A DNA stretch of 64,000 nucleotides from Paracentrotus lividus (GCA_940671915.1 CALNVZ010000174.1:21086485-21150484); one strand, 5' to 3'. Numbered from the stretch's first letter, positions 33,461 through 48,700 are shown. The notes: a model not told the origin generated them from the sequence alone. Translations and numbers: made by a program.

Positions 33461-36060
33461 TTTTCTCCATTAATCCCTTAATTAATCATTAATCCCTTGC
33501 ATTCCAGAAAAGAAGACAACGTGGAGGGATAACGACAAATAGCTTTCCCTTCTCCTGTACGGTCAATGAACATGGAATAAACAAAAATATAAATAGGGCG
33601 CTAAATCACCAAGGAAATGAAGTAGAAATTAACGTCTTTTTTCTTCTTCTTCATCTTTTTAAAAAAATAATTCTTGAAAAAATTCCAGCGTATAGCGGCG
33701 GGGAAGTGGTAGTGGAAGCAACATTTTGTAAAGGACATGAAACGAAGAAGAGCTAAAAAGCTATTTAATATATATATGAATTCCAACCTGAAATTAAATT
33801 GGTTTAAATAAAAGATAAAGGTAAAGAAAATAAGTAAAAGCAAATCAGAGATTTTGTATTATTATTATTATTATTAATATTATTCATATTCTTTGTCGGA
33901 TGTGGTCGGATATTCGTCTCGCCGTCTTCTAACCTTTCTCTCATTTTCTGCTTTTCTTGAAAACAATTTCATTTTAGGTTGGACTTCTCCTTCATCCAGC
34001 AGATAAACTAGCATTTACCCTGTCAAATTCAAAATGAATACCAAGCTAAAGAAAAGCACAGGGTAAAGTTATCGTAAATAATTCATCTTTTTCCCCCTTT
34101 TTAAATGTCTCAAAGACTGCGTCATTTACAAAGTATATAGACATACGAGGAAGTCATAAAATCCAAATATCTTTTTCTTTCTTTCCTTTTATATTTCATT
34201 AGTCCTCGAACACAAAGGCACAGAAACACACACAATATCTCCCTTTTTCTCTCTCTCTCTCTCTCTCTCTTTCCTATCTTGATAACTCACTCTGTATATC
34301 CTTTTCAATGTCTCTCATGCTCTCTCTTCCTAAATTCAATAATCATATCTGCACTTTTTGTCTATACTCCATGTTTTCATAAAATGTTCTATGAGTATAT
34401 TCTTCTTTTCCTAGACATCTTTTTATTTCTCCTCCCAACAAAGAATAATTTACAACAGTACCAGGGTTGTTATGAGAGACAAAAATTTATATATCTCAAA
34501 TCATTTTTACATAAGACAATTTGTGTGACAAGAACATAATCGATGGCAGTATTCCTTTTTTTAAGTATACATATATCAACTAAGAAATAAAATAAAACAA
34601 TTTACCTTTAAACCCATTAAAATAGACGAATACATTTACATGAATTTTGATGCTGTTTGAAACATAAGTCTTTAGCACAGACATCGATTGGAATATCTTT
34701 CTCTATGAAATGACATTTACAGTTTTATATAACTCATTTTTATTTGTTTATTCGTCACCATCAAATTGTTTTGCTTTTAGATATAATGATTAAGTTTATA
34801 AACTACACAGTAACGTAACATTATGTGGTGCCCTTCATTAGATATGACCTGATACTTCCATTTTCCTTGTGGCCCAGACAAGACCCAACAGTTCCCGCTC
34901 AAAATAAGTGTGTATTTCATCTATCTTTAGCTTCCATCAACAAGGTGCCGGGTAACCTTGGAGACAGACTTTGCGATGACATAATAGTCAGTATAACAGA
35001 GATATACTCTCGAAAACTTTGATTCGCGTTTACACCCAAAAATGGCAAATGAAATAATACATATCAAGTAATAAAAGTGATTTCAATTTATTTACTTATA
35101 TCTTTTACACACTTCTCTCTCCAAAAGAAACATAATATAGATCCACAAACCAATATGGCAATAAATACAGAATGATAAATACTATCTACACTCAATTCAT
35201 AACGAAATACAATAAAGTGTACGCTTGTTCGTGCACGAGACACTTACAATAATAGTACTTTTGACAGTGATGATCTTTCATACATTTCTAGAGCGAAAAA
35301 AATACAAAGGCTGGTGCATCATAAAAATACACTCATGCATTAAGGTGACTAATTCGGTATTCAATCTAAAACTGAATTATAAACATTTACCCTGATGCTG
35401 ATAAAGAAAAAAACTAAAATGATACAAGAATACATTATACACATTACTGCTATAAGTAGTAAACCTTTCGCTCTAAGAAAAATGTGCATTAAAATTTTGT
35501 TTGGAATGTGTTCATTTCCACGTCATTATCAAGTGATCCAGCTTTTTTTGTTCAGCTGCAATCATGAAATCATCTGGTATTACAGAATGAAAAAAAAGTA
35601 GAAGACTTTGTTGGTGCATACGACATAAACTACAATAAAGGTGCTAAAATGTGGTCAAATAAAGTTTGAAATATCCTTCAGGTCTTAAATGAATAAGAAT
35701 TGCTCTAACCAAATTATCTAAATGAAAATTACATTATTAGAAAATAATAATACCTTTCCCACACAAAATGATAACTGGAAACTCCGTTATCGATCAATAG
35801 AACCATGAAACGCAGTGCCATCAATACTTTTTTTTTCTTGCAGAAAATCCCTATAATTTGAACTACACAAAAAAGGGGAATTTCTGCAAGAAATATTAGT
35901 TTATCTGAACACGATAAAATTAAAAAACGTGGAAGTGATGTGTAAATTAAGTGCGCATACCATATCCGTGAAAAATCCACACGAATTGATTTGAATGCAA
36001 CTGTTTTATAATCATAAAGGGTCTGCTGTTTTATACCTATCGCGCACATGACGCAAGCGT
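33461..36060. other. DNA downstream of GPA2, no further gene seen
   Basis: AT-rich with a (CT)n run at 34249-34271. Scanned for glycoprotein-hormone exons on the - strand and none found besides the one at 36291-36389. Confidence 0.45.
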
Positions 36061-36061
36061 T

Positions 36062-36101
36062 TTAATGCTTTAAGAATTTCAGACTTGTGGTAGATTTAAT
36101 T
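36062..36101 (-). promoter_or_regulatory. candidate GPA2 poly(A) signals (ATTAAA)
   Basis: On the - strand, ATTAAA occurs at 36096-36101 and 36062-36067, about 190 and 225 bases after the GPA2 stop. The first canonical AATAAA on that strand that I noticed is about 1.2 kb downstream. Which is used is unknown. Confidence 0.35.
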
Positions 36102-36290
36102 TCTGAAATATACCCTGTAAATAATCGGGAGAGTACAATCTAGTCTGAGCAAATAATGAATGTCACCCTTTGCGTGGATGTAAACAATAAGTTATTAAAA
36201 TAGGGAAAAAATGAATGAGAAAGGGATAAAAATAGAAGAAGTTTCAATGTTGGCGTCTGAGTAAAAGGGTGATTACGTAATAATGTGACG

Positions 36291-36389
36291 TCAGTCGCCT
36301 ATTACACATAAGGAACACTCACAAGTTGCCGCCGATTTGAATGTATCTCTATATACCATATTATTCTCGCACTGTAAAGTGATATGTAC
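36291..36389 (-). CDS. GPA2: GPA2 coding exon 3 and stop
   Basis: Thirty-two codons plus TGA, preceded by acceptor TATTCTGTGCAG. It begins VHITLQC and ends TCECSLCVIGD. Too short to show as a stand-alone open frame; found by searching for the C-x-C-x-x-C end of the alpha family in phase with exon 2. Confidence 0.93.
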   Translation of the reverse strand, partial: VHITLQCENNMVYRDTFKSAATCECSLCVIGD

Positions 36390-39300
36390 CTGCACAGAAT
36401 ACGAAAAAGAACAACATATGATTATTCATATCATCGCACATAACCAAATCTTTCAGCGATGAGGGACTCTTAAAACAATTAATTCTGATTAGTATTCAAT
36501 ACAGATGTTAGATTGGAGTCAAATTTTGATGAAAAAATTGGGGCTTAAATGAAGAAAAAAAAATTGAAATGTTTTTATAAATCATAAATCGTTTTAAGAT
36601 TGACCGATCAGCGTTGTTTATAAAGTGAATAATATTATGCATAAAATCCTGAAAAAAATACTTTGCATGTAATTGAGGATACATAACATTATTTTGTACT
36701 TTCTATTATAACTATTATCTGCTTATTTAGTTGCTTGCTAACCTTGTGAAAACCGAGTATTTCATACCATTTTGATTTACTTTTCATTAGTTATTTTGAA
36801 GATGAGACATATGATGGCGCTAACACACTTTTGCTTTCTTCTAAATTTGCCGATTTCCAAGACATTGTTTGCAAAAAACAAAAAAACAAAAAAAAGTAAA
36901 AAGCTTTCACTTATTGGAACTAAAATCATATATAAATGATATGGAAACCAATAAATTCATAAATTCATATCAAATCAAAATAAAATAAAAATAAAAATGC
37001 CATAAAAAGAATAATCATTTAAAGAAGATGCATGAGATTAAAATACAAAAAATTGAAAACAAAATAGTTATTTGCATAAAAACAAAGATGAAATAGTTGT
37101 CTACGAAATTCAACAATATTTATGTTTGCTTGGTCGCAAAATGGATACACTTGGAGGCAGATTTGGTGTGAAAACCCCTTCCAAGTGTTACATTCCTTTG
37201 AATGCAACACCCACGCGTAAAATATAGAGTCATGAGTTCGATTAAGACTTACATCATGTGTATTGGCAATAGTACAACATGAGCCGTGAGTTGTGAATAT
37301 CTGTGTGTAGTCGCTGTTTTCGAGTGTAGCCAGTGAGGATGGGTAAGAATAAGACTGGCAATAACCTCGACATGCATTCACTGTTACTGTAGTCTCATGG
37401 CAGCCAGGGATTCGGACTCTCTTCGTGTACCCTATAGAAAATAAAGCGAGATCATATTAAGATGAAAATAAGGAAAAAAAATTGAGAATAAAATATCTAT
37501 TTTTAAAATATATTTTAATATTCATATGATAAAAAAAAGAGAATTTTAGGAGGTGTTAGACGAACCTACGACTTCTTATTTTTTGTACATTCATTTACCT
37601 CTCACTGTCACTCTCTAAGATTATGCAACTCACGGAGAGGCTAATTGTTGCGTAATTCTGTGGTAATAACACATTGTAAGTGCAACGTGAACTCTCTACG
37701 TGATAGAAATTTGTCGTAGATAGTTGCACACCCAAGCACTTATGACGTAATGTGACCACCGTATCATTATGTGTTTAGACAATGTGTACAAATGAGAAGG
37801 ATAGAGGTTCATGTGCCCCAATCCCAATGATGACAAAAAGTCATATCGCACTCCTTTTTCATTTCCCCCCATTTTCTACCTTGCCAGATCACACTATAAA
37901 AACTGAACTTCTAATTCATTAGTGTCGTATAGTGACTACACTTGAAATGTTATACCTACACCTGAAGTGATATTTTAACACTTGCACAAGTTCTAATTTC
38001 TCAACCGAAAATAAATGTGCAATATCGGTGAGATTTAAACCGGGGTCTACTGAGACACGTAAGAATTCCGCTGACTTTTCCGACAGACCGGAAATGTCCC
38101 CAACTAACATTGATTATGACAGCGTAGTAGATAAAAAAAATTTAAATTTGCATATTGCAAATTCATCACGTAACTATGGGATGTGTTGGTAATCGTTCGA
38201 TGTGAGTTGGTCTTGCGCCCTTGTCAGCGCTTCTTATACAAAAGTCCAAGGTTTCATTCTCACCGGAGTTTTTGGAGTGTAATTTTGTTCGTGGCACCAA
38301 TTTCCATCTTACCCACAGAGGTGAGCTTTGCTATCTTTAGATGGTATGTGTCGTAATAGACATTACGTAACATTTGTAATACTTATTGCTAAGCTTGGTG
38401 AGAAGTTCAATTTGCAATTTACAACTTCATTCGTTAACATCGCAACTTCAAGATACAAACCCAAGCTATCGCAAATTACCCTTCTAGCTTACAATGATTA
38501 TTTGAAAGTAATAGTAATTCCAGTATGTTAATTAAATAATTAAAGGGAAATCATTCCTTAGTACAATTTTCTTTTATTCTGAGGGTTATTTTTTTCTAAT
38601 TTTTGGTCTGCTAGTATATCCTCAGGACAGAAGAATTTGAGCCGAAGTAAAACAGGGATGTTCTTTCCAATATGGTTATTAGTATAAATTGTTATTTTGA
38701 TTCTGCCTCTATACGTTACGGGAAATTTGCCAAATTGTATTCAAAGCTATTCATTCATTTCCACTTTTTTCTTTAATGATTTCATGAGAGCTCACTATTT
38801 TTTTAATAACTCCTTTAGGGGAGGGTAGAATGAAGAAAATTCATATGAAAGGTAAACAATCAGTGCTGTCTCTTTGGAATCAGAGATCTTGTTAAGCTCC
38901 CATGGGTACATTAAGGTAATCGTTAAACCAAATATGAAACTCCAGGACGATTTAAAGCATTTTTACTTTTTCTATTGTAAAATGATAACATTATTCAAAA
39001 AGCAAACTACGTTTATCAGACTTTGTCTTAAATAATTATTCCTTGACCAGTTACCTTATTAAAGGCATTCGTTGTAGGAGAATCGGGTTCAGAATGTTGC
39101 GACGACAAGAATTTATGGTACTATAAAATAAGTCTTTATGGGATTAACATGAAATATGTTCTTTCTTAATCGTTATTATGGTTATGATTATCATTTCTTG
39201 CATGATATAAAGCACATACGGAAAGGTACTATATCAAGCGACATTTTAACTTAAACCAACTTTCTTCTTTGTTGCGATTTTTTTTTTTTTTAAAGCACCA

Positions 39301-39728
39301 ACACAAGAATAATGATCTCGAACAAATATATCAGAAGATAATTGGTCAAGTAAAACTATGAGTATGATTTTACAGCAATAATGGCAGTTGTGGGTAGCCA
39401 TATTTCTTTTAGGCCTACGTTCTACAGAGTGAGTCATAAAAACTCATACAAGGCACATACCCATCCTTTCACCCCATTCGCGCGGAATACCACTTAAAAG
39501 TTATCCGATACTGCAAAAAAAAATAAAAAATGCTTTATTGGAAAAGGGGAAATGTCAAAACTGTATTATGAATGTGTGTGAGGGTAGGTGTTTGTGGGTA
39601 AGAGCGAGTTTGTGTGTGCGGGGGTGTTTGTGTGTGTTTGATAGAGAGAGGGAGAGTGAGGGTCTGGATGCCTAATAAGGTGTGTTAGGGTCTGTGAGGG
39701 TGTGTGTGAGAAAGAGAGAGTGTGTATG

Positions 39729-39765
<37 letters not shown>

Positions 39766-42700
39766 CGTGTGTGTTTGAAGGCGTTCATGTGCCTTTCTGC
39801 CAACATTTCTATTCTCCGCGAGGCCACTTGGCGCAAGCCAGCTTTTTCTATTCTTCTTAAAGATTATCTGTTATTCAGTAATACATACAAAGATCAACAT
39901 GAAAATCGTATCAAAACACTACCAAATAATCATGAAACCCATGATTAATAAATATTCATCCCCCCAATACAAGAAAACTTCGGGTTTTTTTTTTTTTTGA
40001 CATTATAGACCCATCTTTCTGACCCACTCTGTATATCACCACTGACCCGACTTATTGAATTGTGGCGCCATTTTAGGAACATGGGCCGTGGGATGGTGTT
40101 AAACTTGCACTAGATGTTGTCGTTAAACATTTGATATGTTCATAGAAAATAATTTAAAGAATTCTTCTTCTGTCGTGCTGAAACCTTTTAATTGTTATGA
40201 AGGGTACTGTTCTTCCATTGGTTTATTTCAAATTACATTTCAAATAAATGTTTAAAACGAGACTTTCACAAAAAGCATGGAAAGAACAGAAAATAACTAT
40301 TTCATCTTGCTCCTCTCCTTTCCTTGAAAAAAGGTACCAAGAGTCATTAATGAATCATGACTCTTAAATTCCAACATCAATACAATATAATAATTGTCGA
40401 AAGTTAGCTAATAATACCAATAAATCCTTAATTTGAGTAAAACTGTTACATTTAATAAATAAAAAAAAACGGGCATGATATACCCAGGAATGACAAACTC
40501 TTCTATTCGAATGTAAATAGGAAAAAAAAAAAATAATTTGCTTTCATCTCATACCTCTCAGTCTCGCCCTTATTCTCTTGCTCTATTTAACCATATAATA
40601 ACATGTGAGAGTGATCCGACCCTACTACCACACTTTACACAACCCTATCAAATTCCCCGCTCATGACCTTACGCTATTGCTTATTCCTCCTCGCTGTATA
40701 TCTCAAACTCATCTCTTACGACCTTTAAATTATTCAAACATCATTTCTCTACAAGTCAAAACGTTGAGGAACGTTGGAAGGAAATTAGTTCAGATGCATG
40801 CCCGACCTTTCATTTGGATGGATTAATCATTCAGTAGACGTGTAAGCGCATCATTCAGCTCCAGCGTCTTAATTTCAATACAAAAAGATGTTAGGCGAAA
40901 AGGGGTAAGCCGATTGTCTGGAGGAATTGGCTTTCACTTTCTCTATTCTGCATTGATTTTGAAATGTATGCTGAATGTTTTATTCATTGTTTATCTGCGT
41001 AAGTATCCGTCTCTTTGCATGAATGAGCAAGCCGTTATTTACCCCTGACCAATTGATATTCAACTCCACCTAATTCCATCACTACATCATGCTCTCTTAA
41101 ACTTTGGGAATATATTATTCCTCTTCAATTGCAAATTCTAACACCAAATGAAAATAAAAGCTTGAAACGCTTTTGTTTTGTTCTTTTTTTTCTTTTTTTT
41201 TAAGGAAACGTAAAAAAATGTTGGTTTTGAAGTGAACGATGAAACATTATTTTTAGTGTCGATCTAACCGACTGAAACTCACCAAGGGCAATTGATTAAA
41301 CAAACTGATATCGATTTTTATCGACAGAAGGATACTAAACCATATACCCTCCCATAAGAGCGCATCCTCGCTCACTTTTGCTCATTTTGTTCCATTTAAA
41401 ATTTAAAATAAAGTATAAAGTAATAAATAATGTCAAAGCATTATTTTTTCGAACAGGCAAATAATCATTAGTGAATCAGAGCTTTTAGGTTATCCTCTTA
41501 AGTCATTTATAAAATTGCTTCTACACTAGTGGGCTAATAAAAAAGAAAAATACAGATGTCAAGATTTATAATATCGAATTTATGTTACAACAGATAGGCC
41601 TACAATGTTAGATATTTAAAAAATTACTCGTGGCTACAAGAGGGTAGCATAAATAAATATTGGTCTAATTAACCCTTTAGCACCTAAATGTTTCCTGCAC
41701 ACTATGATAATGATGGTATCTATACATACATGATCAAAAAGTACCCATACAATGATTGTGAAGAGAGAATATAAGAATTTCCCATTGAAACACACTGATG
41801 CATACAGCCAAACACTTTTCATTAGGGAATAAGCTGACACTTTTCCCACAGTCTCTAGGTACTAAAGGGTTAAGCTGAGGGCTAAGGGTGCTATCTCACT
41901 TCGCAGAAACAAAATTGAGACAGATTTGCCAACATGGCATTGTCTCCTCTTTTTCCGCGACGAAATCTTTTGTCCCACGTACAAAAGGTTACGTGGTACA
42001 AAGGACGGATTAGCCAGTATGCCATTGTACTAGATCTGTCTCCTGTAGCACACACAAATCTGTCGCGGAGACAGATATAGTGCAATGCCAAATCTGTCTC
42101 AATTCTGTTTTCGCGAAGTGAGATAGCACCCTAATGCGGCGGTCACAACTCGCCGTACCATCGACGTGCAACTCCTTACGACGGATTTCGTAGAAAAATC
42201 GTGCAGCGCAGGTACCTCACAGGCACGTTGCATGTACGACGTGCAGGAAGTTTTTCCAATACCCTTACCACAGAAACGCAGGAATCGCGGAAGTTGTCCC
42301 AGGACCTGTGCATGCATTGTGCAATCGACGCAGGCTACGTCGATTGCACGTGCCCCGTAGCCTACGACGAGTTGTGACCGCCGCATCAGCAGGTATGGAA
42401 ACAAGTCCATCCTTGTATGGAAAAGAAATGGGTTTTAGCGGGGCATGTTAAAAATGACTATATTGTTCAAAGTACATCATGTGAATTATGATAAAACTTG
42501 GTAGAAGATAAGAAGCAATAATACCCGCTAGGTAATACCAAGCGGGATTCCAGTTTTTATTACAAGTTACTAAGCAAATACCTTTGGGCAAGGTTAGAAA
42601 TGCTGATCATGCTGGGTGCATGAGCAATGACATGTCACTCTTGCAGCAAGCATGATATTGCTTTTCGACTGGCCTCCAGTGACTTACAAATAAGATACAT

Positions 42701-45700
42701 ATTGTTTTGCACTTTTATGATATTTATATTTTGGCTTAAAGGTAGCTGTATATCAAGTTGGAAAATGATGCTTAATTATTAGTTGATATCATTATGTGAG
42801 GGGAAATTTAAATTTTTGTTTTTACTTTTGTAATGTGTGCTTTGAGGTAAATGAAGTTCTTTTTCAATATCATTTTTAAGAAGTTTATTTGTAAATTAGC
42901 TTTGGAAAAAATGCACTTCGTAATTTTTTTATTAATCTGTCATTAGTGTTCTCCTTAGATATATTTTATTTTAAATCATTTAAGGAAGACAAACAATTTA
43001 TGGTAAAAATATAAAATGAATTTGGAGCTAAGAATAAAATGATTTCTGCAAGATATACAACAGGTCTTTATGGTTTACCAATATTTTAAGATTCGAAAAG
43101 CATTACCCTTTGATTTTCCTCATTCATATTTTCATCGTTTTCAAAAACATACGACATGTATATTTTCCGTATGCTCACGGACGAATGTCGTTACCTAAAA
43201 TGCAGTTCTATTTGTACTCGATTTCGTGGTGATAATATAATACCTCACTTTTTGAATCAAGATCAATTTCATTTGCATTAGGGGTACAAGTTTGTTTATA
43301 TCTGTGACACATTTTGAAATTATACGTCTGCCATCGTTTTCGGGAAAATGTATAACAGTTCCTACTTCAGGTCGTAAACTTTGCACAGGAAGAGTTGAAT
43401 TGGCGGGCAGCAGATGAAAATATATCCAAAGCGTCATGTATCCCTTACCACTGCTCTATTCATTCAATTTAGTGTAATTGCTAATGTATATCTTATCAAC
43501 TCATGTCATCAAAATAATTCGCGAGGAGCGAGAAGCAACAAGGCGGAAGATGATTGGGGCTTAGACCTTAATGAGAAACGGTGAAAAAGACAAATAAGTT
43601 GAAGAAAATAATTGCATAGCAAGCTTGAAAAAGGCGTTACACGTCATCGAACTACAAAAGTCACTCTCGGGACCAGAGGTGAATAAATAATGCCGCCTTG
43701 GGATTGGTGATTATTTGCAGCGGACTGAGTAAGAACGTGTTTGCTCGTTAAACATCAAGACGGGAGGAGAAAGGGAAAAAGTGGAGTTGGGGGAGAGCAC
43801 AAGAACAAAATCTAAATCTCATATTTTCTCTCTTCTTTTTTGTATGAGCTTGCCCGATGCGTGTCTTACCGATCATTCTGTTGTACATAATATCATTAAA
43901 ATATTTTTTTATGTTTAGAAACTTATAAATATTTAATATTGACATGATTCATAAGTATACATGATGTTTTTTTCAGTTGACAGCCTGGTCGAACAATGAT
44001 ATTAATTCAGGTAACTTTTGTTTCATGTTTTCTTTATTTAATAATGAATTTTGATCATTTGAGCAATTCGGTATAAAAATTAACCGCGGATAGCGTGCTT
44101 TGAATATTAAAGCTTTCCTTGTATTTTTATATGGTATGAAATAAATGGTTTTATTTTATTGATAAATTAGATGTCTAACAGACCATTAATTGAACCAGAT
44201 ATTTGGTGGAGATAGAAAAAAATGTTTCCTACATAATATATACCTTTTATTTTATTTTCGTTGCTCACGTCAAACGCATTTGAAAAAAGTAATCCTTGGT
44301 CCAATAAACGAACCTTGAACAAACAAGCAACACGCATCTAGGCTGAATAGAGAACTTTCAAATAAAAGAACGTTCCTAAATGTTTCCATGTTTTAGAAGG
44401 CATTATTCTATTTGTTTCGGGTATTTGAACTGACGTTCTCCAGTGTCGGTCAAGGATGCAAAAAGAGCAGAAAATTCATTCCCCACTTCCCATAGGGATA
44501 AGGGATTCCGGACGTGATACCATGTGTGCGAGGACCACCATACTGCCGCAATTCTACTCAGGTAGATATGAATGTGTTCTAAAATGCTCGTGTCTGTTAT
44601 CGTAACATACAGTATTATGACACTGTGTGGTTGTTCATACAGTTCGCTTCTTCATACTAGGTTACACCGACGGGTTTGACAATATACCGACCAAATTTGA
44701 CATACCCTCAATGACTACTTATGGAGTCTGATTCACGGTGTGACTGTAACCTACAATTTGATCTGCACGCAAGAAAACATATTAATAAATCTATATATCG
44801 TATAAGTTTTTCTTTTTGTCAAGTCGTTGTAAATATTTATATTATTGAATGGCTTGGCAGAGGAGTTTCAAACGAAATTCCAAATATTTATCTGAAATAA
44901 GGGCAAGATTGTTAATAAAAAAAAAAAAAAACGCTTTCTTGATTTGTATTCAAACTTGCCAAAAAAATCATCATTCTTTATCGAGGGATGCCTAAAATTT
45001 CGTAATATCACTTTTAATGAAAAGAATAGCTTTCTCGGAACTAACACCAACAAAAAACTCAGTATACCCTTTATTTTGTTTGAGTCTCACGACACTTGCT
45101 CAGTAGGATGCTACAGTCAACATGGTATATAAACTACCTGTATTATTCTATTTCTTTTCTTTTCAATTGTGTTAGTTTTTACCACAACCAAACAAATTAT
45201 GTTATTTAATTATGGACAAGAACTTCTTCGCAAATTTGATGCCACAGTTTGTTTGATGAATATCTTTACCATATCCTGCCCCCATTGTAAATAACAGCTA
45301 GAAAGTACAAATGACTCTACCATCTACGAATAAAACTGAACTTCAAGTCAAATCTAATCAAAGCCATGAAGTTAGCTAGCAGAATAGCGTAACATTTAAA
45401 CATCAATACAGTGTGGCCCAGAAAGAACTATACACTTTTGAAATGGCTACCAAATAAGAAATATATGATTCTTGAGGGGGAAATATATGTAGATAAAGCT
45501 CATATCCTCAATTATTTACACCTCACTTTAAGAATGTTGAATAATCCTGTCCTCTGATTGGTCAAAAGCTTGGTCATGTCTTCAACCATGCCCCCAAAAC
45601 CACCCTGGATGCCCCTTAGCAACGGGCATAGTGCGATCCCCATTTGTTTACGTGCATAAGGCTGCTGATGATTTCAGGTACCATAATTTGCAGCGCGATT

Positions 45701-48700
45701 TGGTCGCTAATTTAGTTAATTAGTTTAAATTAGACCATGTATGTTATTTTTAGATCCCGTTGTTTTTCGGCATATAAACGATATATTGACTGCTTTTATT
45801 TTCGGGACATGGTCGTTTCTAGACTGCTCTCGGGAACTTCAGAATTTATCACGTTCATATGAGCGGCCAAAAGGGCCAAAATGAATAATGGCGTGAATCG
45901 GCTAACAAAGACAAAATAAACAAAGATGTAAGGCAAATATGCAATGGTTAACCTTTTTGTTTTCATAACTATATTATTGGTGTTTGTTGTTTAGTACCTT
46001 GGTATATTGTCTGTGTATAGGCGATTCAAGCAATCATTGATGTTTACCCTTTTGGTCGCCCATATGAGGGTGGTAAATGCATAGAGAATTCCTCGCAGCC
46101 TCGTTTTTGTCCTTCGCAGCCTCGTTTTTTGCCCTTCACAAAAGTAAGCATTGCATATTGAAGCATTAATCATTTTCGAACATTTTGGTGTCAAATATTA
46201 AAATAGTTGAGGATATGAGCTTTATCTACTACCTGTATTTTTTTTCTTCCAAATTTGTTGGTATATACCGCAACCGAATGATTATCTTGTGTAGTTAAGG
46301 ACATCTTTGCAAGTGTGATTGTCTTTGATTCTCACGACACCTGTTGAGTATGATGCTACAGTCAACAGGGTGTATGAAAAACCTGTATTATTTTATTATT
46401 TTGTTTTCAAATTTGTTGGTTTATACCGCAACCGAACATATTTTACAATGTTAAAAAAAAAAAAAAGTTCTTGCCGCAGGGCTTCAAGAACACCTATAAT
46501 CTTACTGCACAATTTGTACTAAAATTACAAGGGAAAAAAAGAAATTTTACAAGTTTCCTTTAATAAAAGACTTTTTTTCATTTGTTGCAGAATTGCAGAA
46601 AATTCCCAGAATATACCCATTTTCTTTAATTTCATGTTTTAATTTAATTCAATTTTGTGTTAACAATTGTGCAGTAAGATGACAGGTGTTCTTGAAGCCC
46701 TTTTGCATGAACTTTTTCTGCTTTTAAGAAGAAAAAAAAACAGAATTATTCTGTATATTCTGGAAATTTTCTGCAGTTATTAAATTACGAGAGATGATTG
46801 AACAGATATAACAAGATCATGAAGATAATAAGGTATTTACAGGACTTTACCTTTGAATTTTGTAATAGGGGAGAAAATATTCATGAATGAAAAGGATTGA
46901 TAGCTGGCCATTAAAATAAATACAGTTCCAAGTACACATGAATCTTAATGGAAAGCATAATGTAGGGTTGACGAAAACATCAATACCATCTTGGATCATG
47001 GATACGCGCCTGATATATTTATATATTTTTCGAAGGTCTGGAAATATGGTGTCATTTGAAAGTGCGTACAAATAAATATAATGATCGTACACTAGGTGTA
47101 TTATGGGAAGGTGTTAGGAATGACACAAAAGAATACTAATTGTAGAAAGATTCATCTTTAACGAAAAGTGACAATTTCGAGAATTTATTGATTGCATACA
47201 TTCCGCTTGTCAAAACAAAATTGACAATTGATTAGAGCACTTTGTACTTTACGAAAGTGAGTGAAGAGAATGTGGGGGTGGGCGGAAGCGGGCGTTTTCT
47301 TACTCTCCACACTGTATACTACGATGAAAGTAAATTAGTATTAATTCATTTAATAAAGATCAATAATAACATCATGTGGGCCTAAAGCACACATTTAGAA
47401 ATTAATCTATAACAATTATTGACAAAGAAATTAAAATTCATGTAAAATGCCAAGTATTACCACCAAAAAAAAAGTAAAACGGTAAATATTATGTCTATAA
47501 AATGGCAAATTATGAAAATATATAATGACGGGTGTGGAAAAAATTCTTTGCAATTTATAAACTGACCAACATTAAGTCATACTTACTTAGGATTTTGGCA
47601 AAATCTTTGAATAATTTGTGATTGGACTTCATCGCATGAAATGTTATTGAATATTATATAACACTATACTGCATACATATATCTTTGTCAGAAAGTGCCA
47701 CTAAAACTTAAGATGGGTGTGCTTTTCGTGTCTCCGAATCAATCAATAATCCTCACTCATCCACGTAATCTATTTGAATATAAAGTTTAGGCATTGGTTA
47801 CTTGTGGTATGCGTGTGGGAGTGTGTGGTCAACTCATCGCAGGTGTCATGGGTGTGTATGGTGAAAAATAGGACACAAACGCAAACATACTTTGATATTG
47901 TACACTGTTAAAAAACAACAAAAGATTTTACAGGAAAAATACAGAATCATTCTTTATTTTTATGACAGAATCATTCTGTTTATTTTCATAATGGGAAATT
48001 TTCTGGAATTTAACAGAACAGGTCTGCTGTAAAAACAAGGTGGTTCGCGAACCACGAGTCTCGCCTGATTTCGCTATCAATAAAACACGCGATATGATCT
48101 TTTGACCCCTACATGACGTCTGATCTCATTATCATCATCAAAAACAAGTTGTATTAATCAAGGATAATTTATACCAGGGGTGAACAAACTTCCATTTAAA
48201 AATGAGTGAAAATTAAAGCGTTTATGAAAAGTAGACCTTTAAGTTGACCTTTTGACCCCTATATGACCTTTGATCTCATCATCGTCATCAACACACATGT
48301 GGTAATACACAAGAATCCTTTGTACCAAGTGTGAACACAATTGATGGAAAAATAAAGAGAACAGCAAGTTTAAGAAAAGTTGACCTTTAAGTTGACCTTT
48401 TGACCCCTATATGACCTATGATCTCACCATCCTCATCAACACACATGTGGTAATACCCAAGAATCCCTTGTACCAAGTGTGAACACAATTGCGGGAGAAA
48501 TAAAGAAATGACAGCAAGTTTTTAAAAATTTGACCTTTAAGTGACATTTTGACTCCTATATGACCTTTGATCTCATCATCCTCACACATGTGGTAATACC
48601 CAATCGACGGAGAATAAAAGAAATGAGAACAAGTTTAACAAAAACTTTAAATTTTTTGTAATAGTGTAATAGATGGCCTCATATCATTTGACCTTTTGAC

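Noticed and set aside
37019-37252. continuation of the GPA2 exon 2 reading frame past THD
   Set aside because: A perfect GTAAGT donor follows THD, and exon 3 at 36389 continues the family pattern in phase; the read-through is intronic.
42099-42410. 103-residue open frame on the - strand
   Set aside because: Coincides with two MITEs (41884-42386) and is read through their inverted repeats.
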